Source: Planctomycetota bacterium (GTDB lineage Bacteria; Planctomycetota; UBA1135; GCA-002686595). Taken from it: 64,000 nt of DNA. The translations under genes and the position numbers were made by a program. The stretch spans positions 40,366 to 104,365 of the forward strand of contig JACKHS010000013.1 of assembly GCA_020638875.1 (NCBI GenBank). The letters run 5' to 3'. The notes under the pieces were generated by a model that saw only the letters and a program-made list of their open reading frames with translations, searched no databases and was not told where the DNA came from. Shown here in pieces: positions 51,318-58,978 of this stretch; the first letter of the stretch is position 1, and each line of letters starts with the position of its first letter.

Positions 51318-51341
51318 CTGCGTGAGCGTGGTCGGCGACTC

Positions 51342-52937
51342 TCAGGCCGGCGCGTTGGGGGTGACGCCCGGCGTGCGATCGGCGTTGAGCACGTCCTCCT
51401 GGGTCTTCTTGCCCGAGAGGCGCACGAAGCCGTGGAAGAGCTTCTGCTCGATGGGGAAGGTGAAGTTGTTGCGGCGCAGGCGCCAGCCCGAGATCTTGCG
51501 CATGAGGTCGCGCACGACGCCCGCGCCCTCCTTCGCGAGGCCGTCGTAGAACGTCGACGTCACGCCGTAGCGCTTCCAGCGCCGGATGACGTCCTCGGGC
51601 AGGCCGGTGTCGTTGATCTCGTACTTGTACTCGAGGCAGGAGCCCCACTCGTCGAGCGTGCGCGGCGGCTGGTAGCCCATCGCGACGGCCGTGCGGTAGT
51701 CCTCGGTGCCGGGGATCGCGCGGAACGGGAAGATGTCGCTCGGCGAGCCGGGGAACATGTGCTTGATCTTCGCCGCGACGGTGATCGTGTCGTTCATCGA
51801 CTGCTCGGTCTCGCCCGGGTAGCCGATGATCCACGAGACGCCCGTCTGGATGCCGCGCGCGTTGAGGCGCTCGAGCGCGGGGACGAGGTTCTTGCGGATG
51901 TCGATCTTCTTCTTGATCTTCGTCTGCTGCTCCTCGCTGCCGGCCTCGGCGCCGAGGGCGGCCATGTGGAAGCGCGACGCGGCCAGGCGGTCGAGCGACT
52001 CGTCCTTGTAGCGCGCGATCGTCTCGATCTCGTAGGTGCCGTTCCACCAGAACGGCGAGCCCGCGTCGATCAAGCCCTGCGTGAACTCGTTCGAGCGCTT
52101 CTCGTGCACGCCGAAGTTGGCGTCCTGGAAGCGCAGGATGTTGAACTTGAAGCGGTCGTGGCACTCGAGCACGCGCTCGGCCAGGAGGCCGCCCGGGATC
52201 GCCTTCCAGCGCCGCGAGGTGACCTCGGGGCTGCAGCAGAAGGTGCAGGGCTCGGGGCAGCCGAAGCTCGAGTAGTAGCTGAAGCCGCGCTGCTCGGTGC
52301 CGGGCTTCCAGTCCCACGGGTCGGCGTACTTGTGGCGCACCTTCCAGCGGTTGGAGGTGTCGTTCTGCAGCCGGACGTACTCCTCGAAGTCGATCAGGTG
52401 CCACGGCACGTCCGGGATCTGGTCGAAGCCGACCACCGGACGGTGGGGCGTGTAGTACGGCTTGCCGTCGCGCTCGACGACCAGGCCCGGCACCTCGGCC
52501 AGGTCCGTGCCGCTGTCGAGCGCCTGCACGACCTCCCAGAACGTCAGCTCGCCCTGGCCCAGGCACACCGCGTCGGCGATGCCCTCGGCGAAGTACTGCT
52601 CGGGCAGCACGCTGGGGAACCAGCCGCCCCAGAGCATCGGGAGCTCGGGGAAGCGCTCGCGCACCGCCCGCGCGACCTGCGCGCCGTGCGTGACCTGGAA
52701 GCCCAGGATGCACGAGCTGCCGAAGCACAGCGCGCCGTCGCAGAGCTCCATCAGGCGCGCCAGGTAGTCCTCGTGGACCATCGCGTCCACGATCACCACC
52801 TCGTAGCCCTCGCGGTCCGGGAACCCGGCGATCTGCAGCAGCTCGAGCGGCAGCAGGTCGGCGCTCACGCGGACGCCCTGCCCGGGGTCAGCCCGGTGCG
52901 GCAGGAAGAGGACGATGCGCTTCTTGGCTTGGGTCAT
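51342..52937 (-). CDS. B12-binding-type radical SAM protein, first of tandem pair
   Basis: 531 residues. It has the same layout as its neighbour: N-terminal VLFLPHRADPGQGVRVSADL, VVIVDAMVHEDYL and GSSCILGFQ, then SSFGCPEPCTFCCSPEV near residue 225 with CxxxCxxC, LRFQDANFGV, AALGAEAGSEE and SWIIGYPGETEQ. Most motifs match residue for residue, so the pair came from tandem duplication but has diverged. It is the first gene of a reverse unit and has a palindrome and -10-like sequence 54-72 bases upstream. Family membership is clear; chemistry and substrate are not. Confidence 0.9.
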   Translation of the reverse strand: MTQAKKRIVLFLPHRADPGQGVRVSADLLPLELLQIAGFPDREGYEVVIVDAMVHEDYLARLMELCDGALCFGSSCILGFQVTHGAQVARAVRERFPELPMLWGGWFPSVLPEQYFAEGIADAVCLGQGELTFWEVVQALDSGTDLAEVPGLVVERDGKPYYTPHRPVVGFDQIPDVPWHLIDFEEYVRLQNDTSNRWKVRHKYADPWDWKPGTEQRGFSYYSSFGCPEPCTFCCSPEVTSRRWKAIPGGLLAERVLECHDRFKFNILRFQDANFGVHEKRSNEFTQGLIDAGSPFWWNGTYEIETIARYKDESLDRLAASRFHMAALGAEAGSEEQQTKIKKKIDIRKNLVPALERLNARGIQTGVSWIIGYPGETEQSMNDTITVAAKIKHMFPGSPSDIFPFRAIPGTEDYRTAVAMGYQPPRTLDEWGSCLEYKYEINDTGLPEDVIRRWKRYGVTSTFYDGLAKEGAGVVRDLMRKISGWRLRRNNFTFPIEQKLFHGFVRLSGKKTQEDVLNADRTPGVTPNAPA

Positions 52938-52990
52938 GGGGGGATGGCCGCCAGCGGTCTTGGAGGTGGCCTCCGGCCTGGGTGGGACTC

Positions 52991-53004
52991 TTCCGTGAAC
53001 GGAA
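52991..53004. promoter_or_regulatory. Palindrome TTCCGTGAACGGAA upstream of the radical SAM pair
   Basis: A perfect inverted repeat (TTCCGT, two-base spacer, ACGGAA) lies 54-67 bases before the first radical SAM start. On the reverse strand it is directly preceded by TACTAT (53009-53004), a -10-like hexamer, so a protein bound here would sit at the transcription start. It looks like a dimeric repressor operator. Confidence 0.45.
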
Positions 53005-53041
53005 TAGTATCACCGCGCCGGGCCCCGTGTGGGCCCAAAGC

Positions 53042-53069
53042 CGGCCGGTCGGGACCTATCGACCGGCCG
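53042..53069 (-). terminator. Hairpin after the reverse operon ending at 53134
   Basis: A perfect 10-base stem (53042-53051 with 53060-53069) with an eight-base loop lies 65 bases beyond the last stop of the upstream reverse operon. A second G/C palindrome, GGGCCC-cgtgt-GGGCCC, follows on the way to the radical SAM promoter. Confidence 0.5.
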
Positions 53070-53133
53070 CCGGGGGGGCCTCAGGGCCGCTTCGAGGCTT
53101 TTTCACCGAGGCGGGCGAGCGCGCGCGCCGGGC

Positions 53134-54378
53134 TCAGACGTCCGCCAGCACCCAGGCGGCCCAGGCCTGGTCGAACTCGAGGTAGCTCATGCCGAGGTGC
53201 TGCTGGAACAGCTCGCGGTGCGCCTCGTCCATGTTCGAGCCGTCCGGGAGGTTGGCGGAGTTGCGGCGCGTCTTGAGGGCCACCAGGAAGGCGGCGAACT
53301 CCTTCGGCTTGGTCTGGCGCAGGAACTCGATCATCGACCACGTCACGTAGTGCATCGGCAGGTCGATGTCGCCGTAGCCCTTGAGGCGGATCAGCGAGGC
53401 CATGCGCGCCTGCTTGCCCGAGCGCACGATCTTCAGCACCTCGCCCTTCCAGTCGTCCTCGCGCGTCATCTCGGGCACCGAGCCCTCGGCGCCGTCGAAC
53501 GAGTTGAACTTGGGGTTGATGCGGCGCTCCATCGAGTGCGCGAGGCCCTCGTGCAGCCAGATGGGCGTGTCGTAGTTGTAGTGCTTGAGCCCGTCGTAGA
53601 GGTTGTGGGCCATGTTGAAGGCGAGGTGCGCGTGCAGCGCGAGGTCGTCCTTCAGGAAGCCCTGCTGGATGTGGATCGTGACCGTGATCGAGTCGCGGTC
53701 GACGACGTTCCAGCGCTGCGTGCGCTTGATCGTCAGGCCGAAGTGCTCGGTCAGGAACGCGACCGACGAGGCCTGGCTGGGCAGGATCAGCACCTCGTAC
53801 TTGCCCTTCTGGCCGAGGTAGGGGCCCTCGCCCATGTACGGCCCCTGGCCGTCCCAGAGCGTCTTGCCGTCGGGGAACTTCGCGTCCTTCAGGTCGACGA
53901 TCTCGTCCTGGAACTCGGTGTAGAGGTCCTCGAGCCGCTGCCCGTACAGGTGCAGCCGCAGCCACGGATCGAGCACCTTCGCCTTCGGATCGACCTCGGG
54001 CAGCTTCTCGGCGAGCCGCGTCAGCTCGTCGAAGAACTGCTTCTTCTGCTTCTGCGGGACCTTGTACGGCCCGAGCGCGAAGCCGATCTCGAAGTGGGCC
54101 GTCTCGAGCCAGTAGATCTCGTCGGTGGCCATGAAGTCGTCCACCGCGGCCGTGTCGGTCTTGCCGAACTCGAAGCCGCCCATGGACGCGATGCCGGCCT
54201 GCTTCCACACCTCGGGGTCGCCGTGCGTGTAGGGGTCGAGGCTCGGGTCGTTGAAGGGCACGTCCTTGCCCTTCTTCTGCGCGGCGGCGCCCGTCGCGGA
54301 GAGCGCGACGAGGCCGAGGACGAGGCCGAACCGCAGGACGGGGGCCAGGCGTTGGGGGAGACGCTGGGGGCGGATCAT
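53134..54378 (-). CDS. Secreted peptidase-MA-like protein with degraded metal site
   Basis: 414 residues with a signal peptide (FGLVLGLVALSATGAAA). The C-terminal half resembles the gluzincin peptidase-MA/DUF1570 layout: a helix with histidines (HAHLAFNMAHNLYDG), then TPIWLHEGLAHSMERR, the usual P-x-W-L-x-E-G-L-A segment. In active members the first helix has HExxH; here the corresponding stretch is HLAFN, so zinc catalysis is doubtful. The rest shows basic and aromatic patches with no other known motif. It is the last gene of a four-gene operon and may be a structural or binding protein of the envelope. Confidence 0.65.
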   Translation of the reverse strand: MIRPQRLPQRLAPVLRFGLVLGLVALSATGAAAQKKGKDVPFNDPSLDPYTHGDPEVWKQAGIASMGGFEFGKTDTAAVDDFMATDEIYWLETAHFEIGFALGPYKVPQKQKKQFFDELTRLAEKLPEVDPKAKVLDPWLRLHLYGQRLEDLYTEFQDEIVDLKDAKFPDGKTLWDGQGPYMGEGPYLGQKGKYEVLILPSQASSVAFLTEHFGLTIKRTQRWNVVDRDSITVTIHIQQGFLKDDLALHAHLAFNMAHNLYDGLKHYNYDTPIWLHEGLAHSMERRINPKFNSFDGAEGSVPEMTREDDWKGEVLKIVRSGKQARMASLIRLKGYGDIDLPMHYVTWSMIEFLRQTKPKEFAAFLVALKTRRNSANLPDGSNMDEAHRELFQQHLGMSYLEFDQAWAAWVLADV

Positions 54379-54385
54379 CGGGCGC

Positions 54386-55294
54386 TCAGAGGCGGGCCTT
54401 CCACTTGTTGGCGCGTTCGATGGCCTCGAACACGCTCAGCTTGTCGAGCGGCGGGTCGCCGTCGACGATGCCGCGCAGGGCGTTGATCGCCGCGACGCGC
54501 AGGCTGTTGTCGTTGTCGTCGAGGAACGGGCGCACGAGCGGCTTGGCCGTCTCGAGCTCGCCGCACGCGGCCAGGAGGCGCAGCCCGGCGACCTTCGCGG
54601 CGCGCGAGCCCTCCGAGAGCAGCGGCGCCACGCGCTCGGTCGCTTCCTTGCTGCGCAGCGCGGTCAGCGCGGTGTGGATCGCGGCGCCCTCGTCGCCCCA
54701 GTCCTTCTGCGCGCGCTCGAAGACCACCTGGAAGCCCTCGAAGGAGCCCGCCGACGCGCAGCACAGCGCGGCCGCGAAGACCTCCTCCTTGTCCTGGTCG
54801 CGCTTGCGCTTCTGCACGCTCGCGAGGGCCTTCTCGGCCGGCTTGCGCACGCCGGCGTCGGGGAACAGCGCCACCCGGCGCAGCGCCCACACGCGCGTCG
54901 CGAGCTCCTTGTCCTCGAACGACTCGGCCAGCAGGCGCGTGCAGCGCGCGTCGGTCACGGCGTTCAGCACGTCGACCATGCGCTCGAGCGCGGCCTCGTC
55001 CTTCTCGCGGCCGTACTTCGGCAGCAGGTAGGGCACCACGCCCGGACCCGCGGCGCGCAGCGCCTGATCGGCCTGCTCGGCCATCTCGTCGGTGCGCGCG
55101 ACGCGCAGGCGCTCGACGTCGACCTTGACGGTCTCCTTGTCGACCTCCGGCCAGGCCTTCAGGCGCTCGACCTCCTTGCCGGCGGGCGCTGCCTCCGGCG
55201 CGGGCGGCGGCGGATCCTGCGCGAGGCGGGGCGCGCCGACGGCCAGGCCGGCGACGAGCGTCAGGGCGGTGAGCGCGGCGGTGGGGACCTTCAT
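54386..55294 (-). CDS. Secreted HEAT-repeat-like protein
   Basis: 302 residues. An N-terminal signal peptide (LTALTLVAGLAVGAPRLA) is followed by a Pro-rich stretch. Helical repeats of about 30-38 residues then follow in HEAT style: VVPYLLPKYGREKDEAALERM, RVWALRRVALFPDAGVRKPAEKAL, AAKVAGLRLLAACGELETAKPLV and LRVAAINALRGI. HEAT repeats act as protein-binding scaffolds. It is one base downstream of the SurA-like lipoprotein gene and seven bases upstream of the peptidase-like gene, so the three are very likely cotranslated. Confidence 0.72.
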   Translation of the reverse strand: MKVPTAALTALTLVAGLAVGAPRLAQDPPPPAPEAAPAGKEVERLKAWPEVDKETVKVDVERLRVARTDEMAEQADQALRAAGPGVVPYLLPKYGREKDEAALERMVDVLNAVTDARCTRLLAESFEDKELATRVWALRRVALFPDAGVRKPAEKALASVQKRKRDQDKEEVFAAALCCASAGSFEGFQVVFERAQKDWGDEGAAIHTALTALRSKEATERVAPLLSEGSRAAKVAGLRLLAACGELETAKPLVRPFLDDNDNSLRVAAINALRGIVDGDPPLDKLSVFEAIERANKWKARL

Positions 55295-55295
55295 C

Positions 55296-55952
55296 TCACG
55301 AGTCTCCTTGCATGTGGTACTTCCAGAACCCCGGGACCAGCTCCTCCCAGGCGGGATCGACGATCACGAGGTCGGCCTCGAGCAGCGCCGTGGCGAGGGC
55401 GGCCGGCTCGGCGACGTACGGGAACGCGTGCAGGCGCAGCTCGAAGCGCTCGCGGCCGCCGTACGCGTCGCCGTCGCGCGCGAGCAGCTCGGCGACGACG
55501 AAGCGGCCGGGCAGCTCGACGACGCCGGTGGACTGGCCCGGCTCGAGCCCTTGGACCTCGAGCCACAGGTCGAGGCCGAGCGTCTTCCACGTGCCGGCGA
55601 GCGGCGGCTCGGGCGGCCCGGCGACGGCGTCCTGCCCGCCCTCGGCCACGTAGGCCTCGGCCGCGCGGCGGGCCGCCTCGCGCGCGGAGGCCTCCGCGCG
55701 CGCGCGCCCGTAGGCGAGCGGCAGCACCACCTCGGTCAGCACCCAGCGGCGGCGGTAGTCCGCGGCGTAGGCCGGGTCGAGGCGCCCCATGGCCTCGAGG
55801 TGGCGCTCGACCTGCTCCGCGCGCACGGGCTCGCCGTCCACCGCCAGCACGGTGCCCGCGGGCCACGACGGCGCGGGCGGCGTCGCGGCGTCGCAGGCGC
55901 CGAGCAGCAGCACGAGGGGCGCCAGGCGCCGCGCCAGGGAGGTGCGCTTCAT
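55296..55952 (-). CDS. Lipoprotein resembling the SurA/parvulin N-terminal chaperone part
   Basis: 218 residues from the ATG at 55952. The signal ends in lipobox LLGAC. The mature start TVLAVDGEPVRAEQVERHLEAMG is the usual SurA/PpiC N-domain opening. Helices with YRRRWVLTEVVLPLAYGRA follow. The C-terminal part (FVVAELLARDGDAYGGRERFELRLHAF) has a parvulin-like flavour but is too short for a confident PPIase domain. Probably a periplasmic folding helper. TATCCC lies four bases before the ATG. The 610-residue secreted protein at 56995 shares the N-terminal theme. Confidence 0.6.
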   Translation of the reverse strand: MKRTSLARRLAPLVLLLGACDAATPPAPSWPAGTVLAVDGEPVRAEQVERHLEAMGRLDPAYAADYRRRWVLTEVVLPLAYGRARAEASAREAARRAAEAYVAEGGQDAVAGPPEPPLAGTWKTLGLDLWLEVQGLEPGQSTGVVELPGRFVVAELLARDGDAYGGRERFELRLHAFPYVAEPAALATALLEADLVIVDPAWEELVPGFWKYHMQGDS

Positions 55953-55990
55953 GCTCGGGATACCACGGAGGCGGCGCGGGGTTTCGCGCG

Positions 55991-56683
55991 CTACTCCTCG
56001 ATGCGGTGGTCGAAGGCCTCGACGAAGGCCTGCGCCTGGTCGACCAGGAACTCGTAGGCCGTGAGCACGTTGGGCGCGAGGTCGCGCAGGCCCTCGTTCA
56101 CGACCTGGGCGCCGTAGGAGGCCTGGTTCTCGAGGAACAGCGAGCGCGGGTCCTGCGCGAAGTTCTCGATGCGCAGGGTGTTCGTGGTGGGCGAGTCGGG
56201 CGTCGGCGGGAAGACGAGCCGCAGCCCGTAGATCTGCGCGGCCTTGTCGAAGGCCTCCATCGTGTCGCCGAAGCCGAACAGCGCGTCGCGCATGAACTCG
56301 TCCGACTGGCGCCAGTGCCGCGGGCTGATGAGCGAGCGGATGGTGACCTGCTGCACCGCGTACATGCCCAGGCCCGTCGCGCGCGCCGCGTCCACGGCGA
56401 TGCGCGCCACGCGCGCGCTGAAGTCCTCGCAGGTCAGGCTGCCCAGCTCCTCGCGGAACTGGATGCGGTCGGCGAGGAAGGCCACCTGCGAGAGCGCGCC
56501 GGGGCGCATCAGCGGGTTGGCGAGCACCGGCCCGACGGGCGTCACCGCGAACGACGAGTAGGGCGGGTTGCCGTCCTCGAAGTAGCGGTTGTGGAGCTTC
56601 TGGATCGCCTCGGTCGGGGGCTGGTGGGGCGCGTGGAACAGCTCGCACGCGTAGGCGACGGTCCGGGTGGGATAGGCATCCAT
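55991..56683 (-). CDS. Soluble protein, unknown
   Basis: 230 residues, no signal peptide or transmembrane helix. It begins DAYPTRTVAYACELFHAPHQPP. Notable stretches are SPRHWRQSDEFMRDALFGFG, MEAFDKAAQIYGLRLVFPPTP and TNTLRIENFAQDPRSLFLEN, followed by an acidic helical end. The middle (VLANPLMRPGALSQVAFLADRI) is moderately hydrophobic but not a membrane span. I recognise no family. It is the first gene of the four-gene reverse operon, 38 bases before the SurA-like gene. A TATCCT hexamer lies about 45 bases upstream. Confidence 0.6.
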   Translation of the reverse strand: MDAYPTRTVAYACELFHAPHQPPTEAIQKLHNRYFEDGNPPYSSFAVTPVGPVLANPLMRPGALSQVAFLADRIQFREELGSLTCEDFSARVARIAVDAARATGLGMYAVQQVTIRSLISPRHWRQSDEFMRDALFGFGDTMEAFDKAAQIYGLRLVFPPTPDSPTTNTLRIENFAQDPRSLFLENQASYGAQVVNEGLRDLAPNVLTAYEFLVDQAQAFVEAFDHRIEE

Positions 56684-56994
56684 CGAGCAGGGACCGCCGG
56701 GGGGTCTGCGCGCGGCGGGGCGGCCAGGATAGCGGGGAGTCGCGTCCCTGGGCTATCGGGGGGCCCCCGGCGCGGCCCTCCGGCGGCCGCGGGAGCGATC
56801 CTGGGAGGCCCCGGAACGGTCCTCAAGGGGCCGACCGTCGCCTCTCGAAAAAACTCGTCCCTCCGTCTCATCGTCGCGAGAGGGCCCCCGTAGGCTCTTC
56901 GCCCCGCGCGCCGCCCCTGCGGCCGCGGACCCCGCGCGCTCGAGCCTCGCACGGCTCCCCCTCCGCCGCGCTCGACCACCAACCCTCCTCTCTC
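56684..56994. other. 311-base divergent intergenic region
   Basis: It separates the reverse unknown-protein operon from the forward parvulin-related gene. Toward the left, TATCCT (reverse strand) serves as a candidate -10. Toward the right, TAGGCT at 56891-56896 is about 100 bases before the ATG at 56995. A rare A6 tract near 56847 lies inside a long-loop inverted repeat with arms CCTCTCG and CGAGAGG. No RNA gene was recognised. Confidence 0.5.
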
Positions 56995-58827
56995 ATGCGA
57001 CTTCCCTACCTCCTGGCCGGCCTCGTGCTGACCTCGGCGCTCAGCGCGGCGCCGCAAGAGGGCTCCGCTCCCGACCTCGGCGGCCCGATCCACGTCGGCA
57101 GCGTCGAGATCCCCGAGACCCAGATCCAGCGCTTCCTCATCTACGGGCCCGCGCGGCCCGCGCTCGAGTACCACCGCATCAACGCGCTGATCCAGGACGA
57201 GATCGCGCGGCGCGTGAACGGGTACGCGGACGAGCTGGCCAACTGGGAGGCGATCACCGCCTCCGGCGCGGACGCCGGCCCCAAGCCGCAGCCCGTCGAC
57301 CCGGCGAGCTTCGAGGTCTCCGACGAGGAGTTCCAGAAGGTCTACGACCGCAAGATCGCCGAGTTCCAGCAGAAGTACCCCGAGGAGACGACGGGCCTGA
57401 AGGTGGAGACGGAGATCTCGCGCGCCTACCGCTCGGTGGACTGGTACCGCCGCGAGCTGCGCCAGGAGATCCAGTTCGACAAGGTCTTCGTGCCGGACGA
57501 TCCGTCGCAGTGGCCGGCGCTGACCTTCGAGGCCCTGCGCCAGGAAGCCGGCGACATCCTGATCAACGACTTCCAGCAGAGCTACGAGCGCCGCAAGCTC
57601 CACTACGAGACCGAGCTCGCGCTGTGGAAGCAGAAGGTCGAGGCGGGGGACGAGCAAGCCGGCCCCGAGCCGGAGATGCCGGCCGAGGACAGCATGTACC
57701 GCTCGATCCTGCGCCAGATCGTGCGCGACACCGTCTACAAGGTCGTCGACACGAAGACCGCGGTCGAGGGGCTGCCGGCGGACCTGATCTGCACGATGGA
57801 CTTCGACGGTGACGGCACGCCCGAGCTGTCGCTGACCACCGCGGACATGTGGAACATGGTCGGCGACACGATCACCGACGTGGAGATCGCCGACGCGCGC
57901 GACTTCCTCACGCTGATCGAGGCCACGCGCCAGCGCCTGGCCGCCGAGAACAAGCTGATGAGCGACGAGGAAGCCGCCGCGAAGCTCGAGGAGATCAAGT
58001 CCGGCTTCACCAGCGACATGTTCAACCTCGGCACCATCGCCGTGGGGGCGCACCAGTTCCCCTCGGTCGAGGCCTACGCCGACTACGTGCCGCTGCTCGA
58101 GTCCTACAAGCTCTCCGTCCAGCCGCTGCTCGAGACGCCCGCCGAGGGCGGCCTGCCGGCCGTGCTGCGCGCGCACCTCGACCACGCCAACCAGGTCATG
58201 GGCCTGGGCAAGGTCGACGCCGAGGTGCTGCTCGTCAGTGCCTTCGACTTCGGCAACTACGCCTGGAAGAAGAACGGCTGGGCCGACGCACAGAAGAAGG
58301 CCGAGTGGCTGAAGTCGGAGATCGAGAAGAACGCGGCCGCGTACGCCGACTACCGCAAGAAGCGCCAAGAGGCCGCCGCCAGCGGGCAGGAGTACACGCC
58401 GGAGGTGGAGGTCGAGGAGCCCCACGCCTTCTGGTCGAAGCTCATCGACAACAACTGCGACTTCTGGGACCCGCCGCCGCCGGAAGTGGGCCGTCAGTCG
58501 GCCGTCGCCTACAAGCAGCTCGGCCGCTTCGGTGACCGCACGCGCAACGACCTGCGCTCGCTGATGAGCGAGTCCGCCTACGTCTACTTCCTGCGCGGCA
58601 AGCTCATCACGGACGAGATCTTCTTCGACCAGCCGATGGGCACGGTGGCCGGCCCCTTCAAGGGCCCCTTCGGCTACTACCTGACGAAGGTCCTCAACCG
58701 CACGCCCCCGACGCGTCCGCTGAACGTCAACGACGAGAACCACCTGCAGCTCCTGCGCGACGACTGGTACCGCATCAGCTTCATCGATTACGCCCACGAG
58801 GCGCTCGACGCGGCCCAGGGCAAGTAG
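56995..58827 (+). CDS. Large secreted parvulin/SurA-related protein
   Basis: 610 residues. The signal peptide (LPYLLAGLVLTSALSAAPQ) is followed by IHVGSVEIPETQIQRFLIYG, the same opening theme as SurA-like N-domains. The following helical segments contain Tyr/Glu/Lys-rich stretches (VYDRKIAEFQQKYPEETTGL, YERRKLHYETELALWKQK). The C-terminal 120 residues include FFDQPMGTVAGPFKGPFGYY and LTKVLNRTPP, which resemble the strand-turn ending of parvulin PPIase domains. The active-site residues are not clear. Probably a periplasmic folding factor or a related structural protein. A strong hairpin follows the stop. Confidence 0.6.
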   Translation: MRLPYLLAGLVLTSALSAAPQEGSAPDLGGPIHVGSVEIPETQIQRFLIYGPARPALEYHRINALIQDEIARRVNGYADELANWEAITASGADAGPKPQPVDPASFEVSDEEFQKVYDRKIAEFQQKYPEETTGLKVETEISRAYRSVDWYRRELRQEIQFDKVFVPDDPSQWPALTFEALRQEAGDILINDFQQSYERRKLHYETELALWKQKVEAGDEQAGPEPEMPAEDSMYRSILRQIVRDTVYKVVDTKTAVEGLPADLICTMDFDGDGTPELSLTTADMWNMVGDTITDVEIADARDFLTLIEATRQRLAAENKLMSDEEAAAKLEEIKSGFTSDMFNLGTIAVGAHQFPSVEAYADYVPLLESYKLSVQPLLETPAEGGLPAVLRAHLDHANQVMGLGKVDAEVLLVSAFDFGNYAWKKNGWADAQKKAEWLKSEIEKNAAAYADYRKKRQEAAASGQEYTPEVEVEEPHAFWSKLIDNNCDFWDPPPPEVGRQSAVAYKQLGRFGDRTRNDLRSLMSESAYVYFLRGKLITDEIFFDQPMGTVAGPFKGPFGYYLTKVLNRTPPTRPLNVNDENHLQLLRDDWYRISFIDYAHEALDAAQGK

Positions 58828-58861
58828 GCGCCGGTAAGTAGGCGCCCAGCGCACCCTCCAC

Positions 58862-58896
58862 GCGAGCGGAGTCGGCCACGCGCCGGCTCCGCTCGC
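58862..58896 (+). terminator. Hairpin after the parvulin-related gene
   Basis: A 15-base stem (58862-58876 with 58882-58896, one G-U type pair) closes a five-base loop, 34 bases after the stop codon. This is a good terminator candidate. Confidence 0.65.
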
Positions 58897-58978
58897 TGCG
58901 TTCCGGGGAGGCGCGCGCGCACGAACCGGCGCGGCGCGCTGGACACGCGGCGGCGCCGTCCCCGATCATTCGCGCTCC

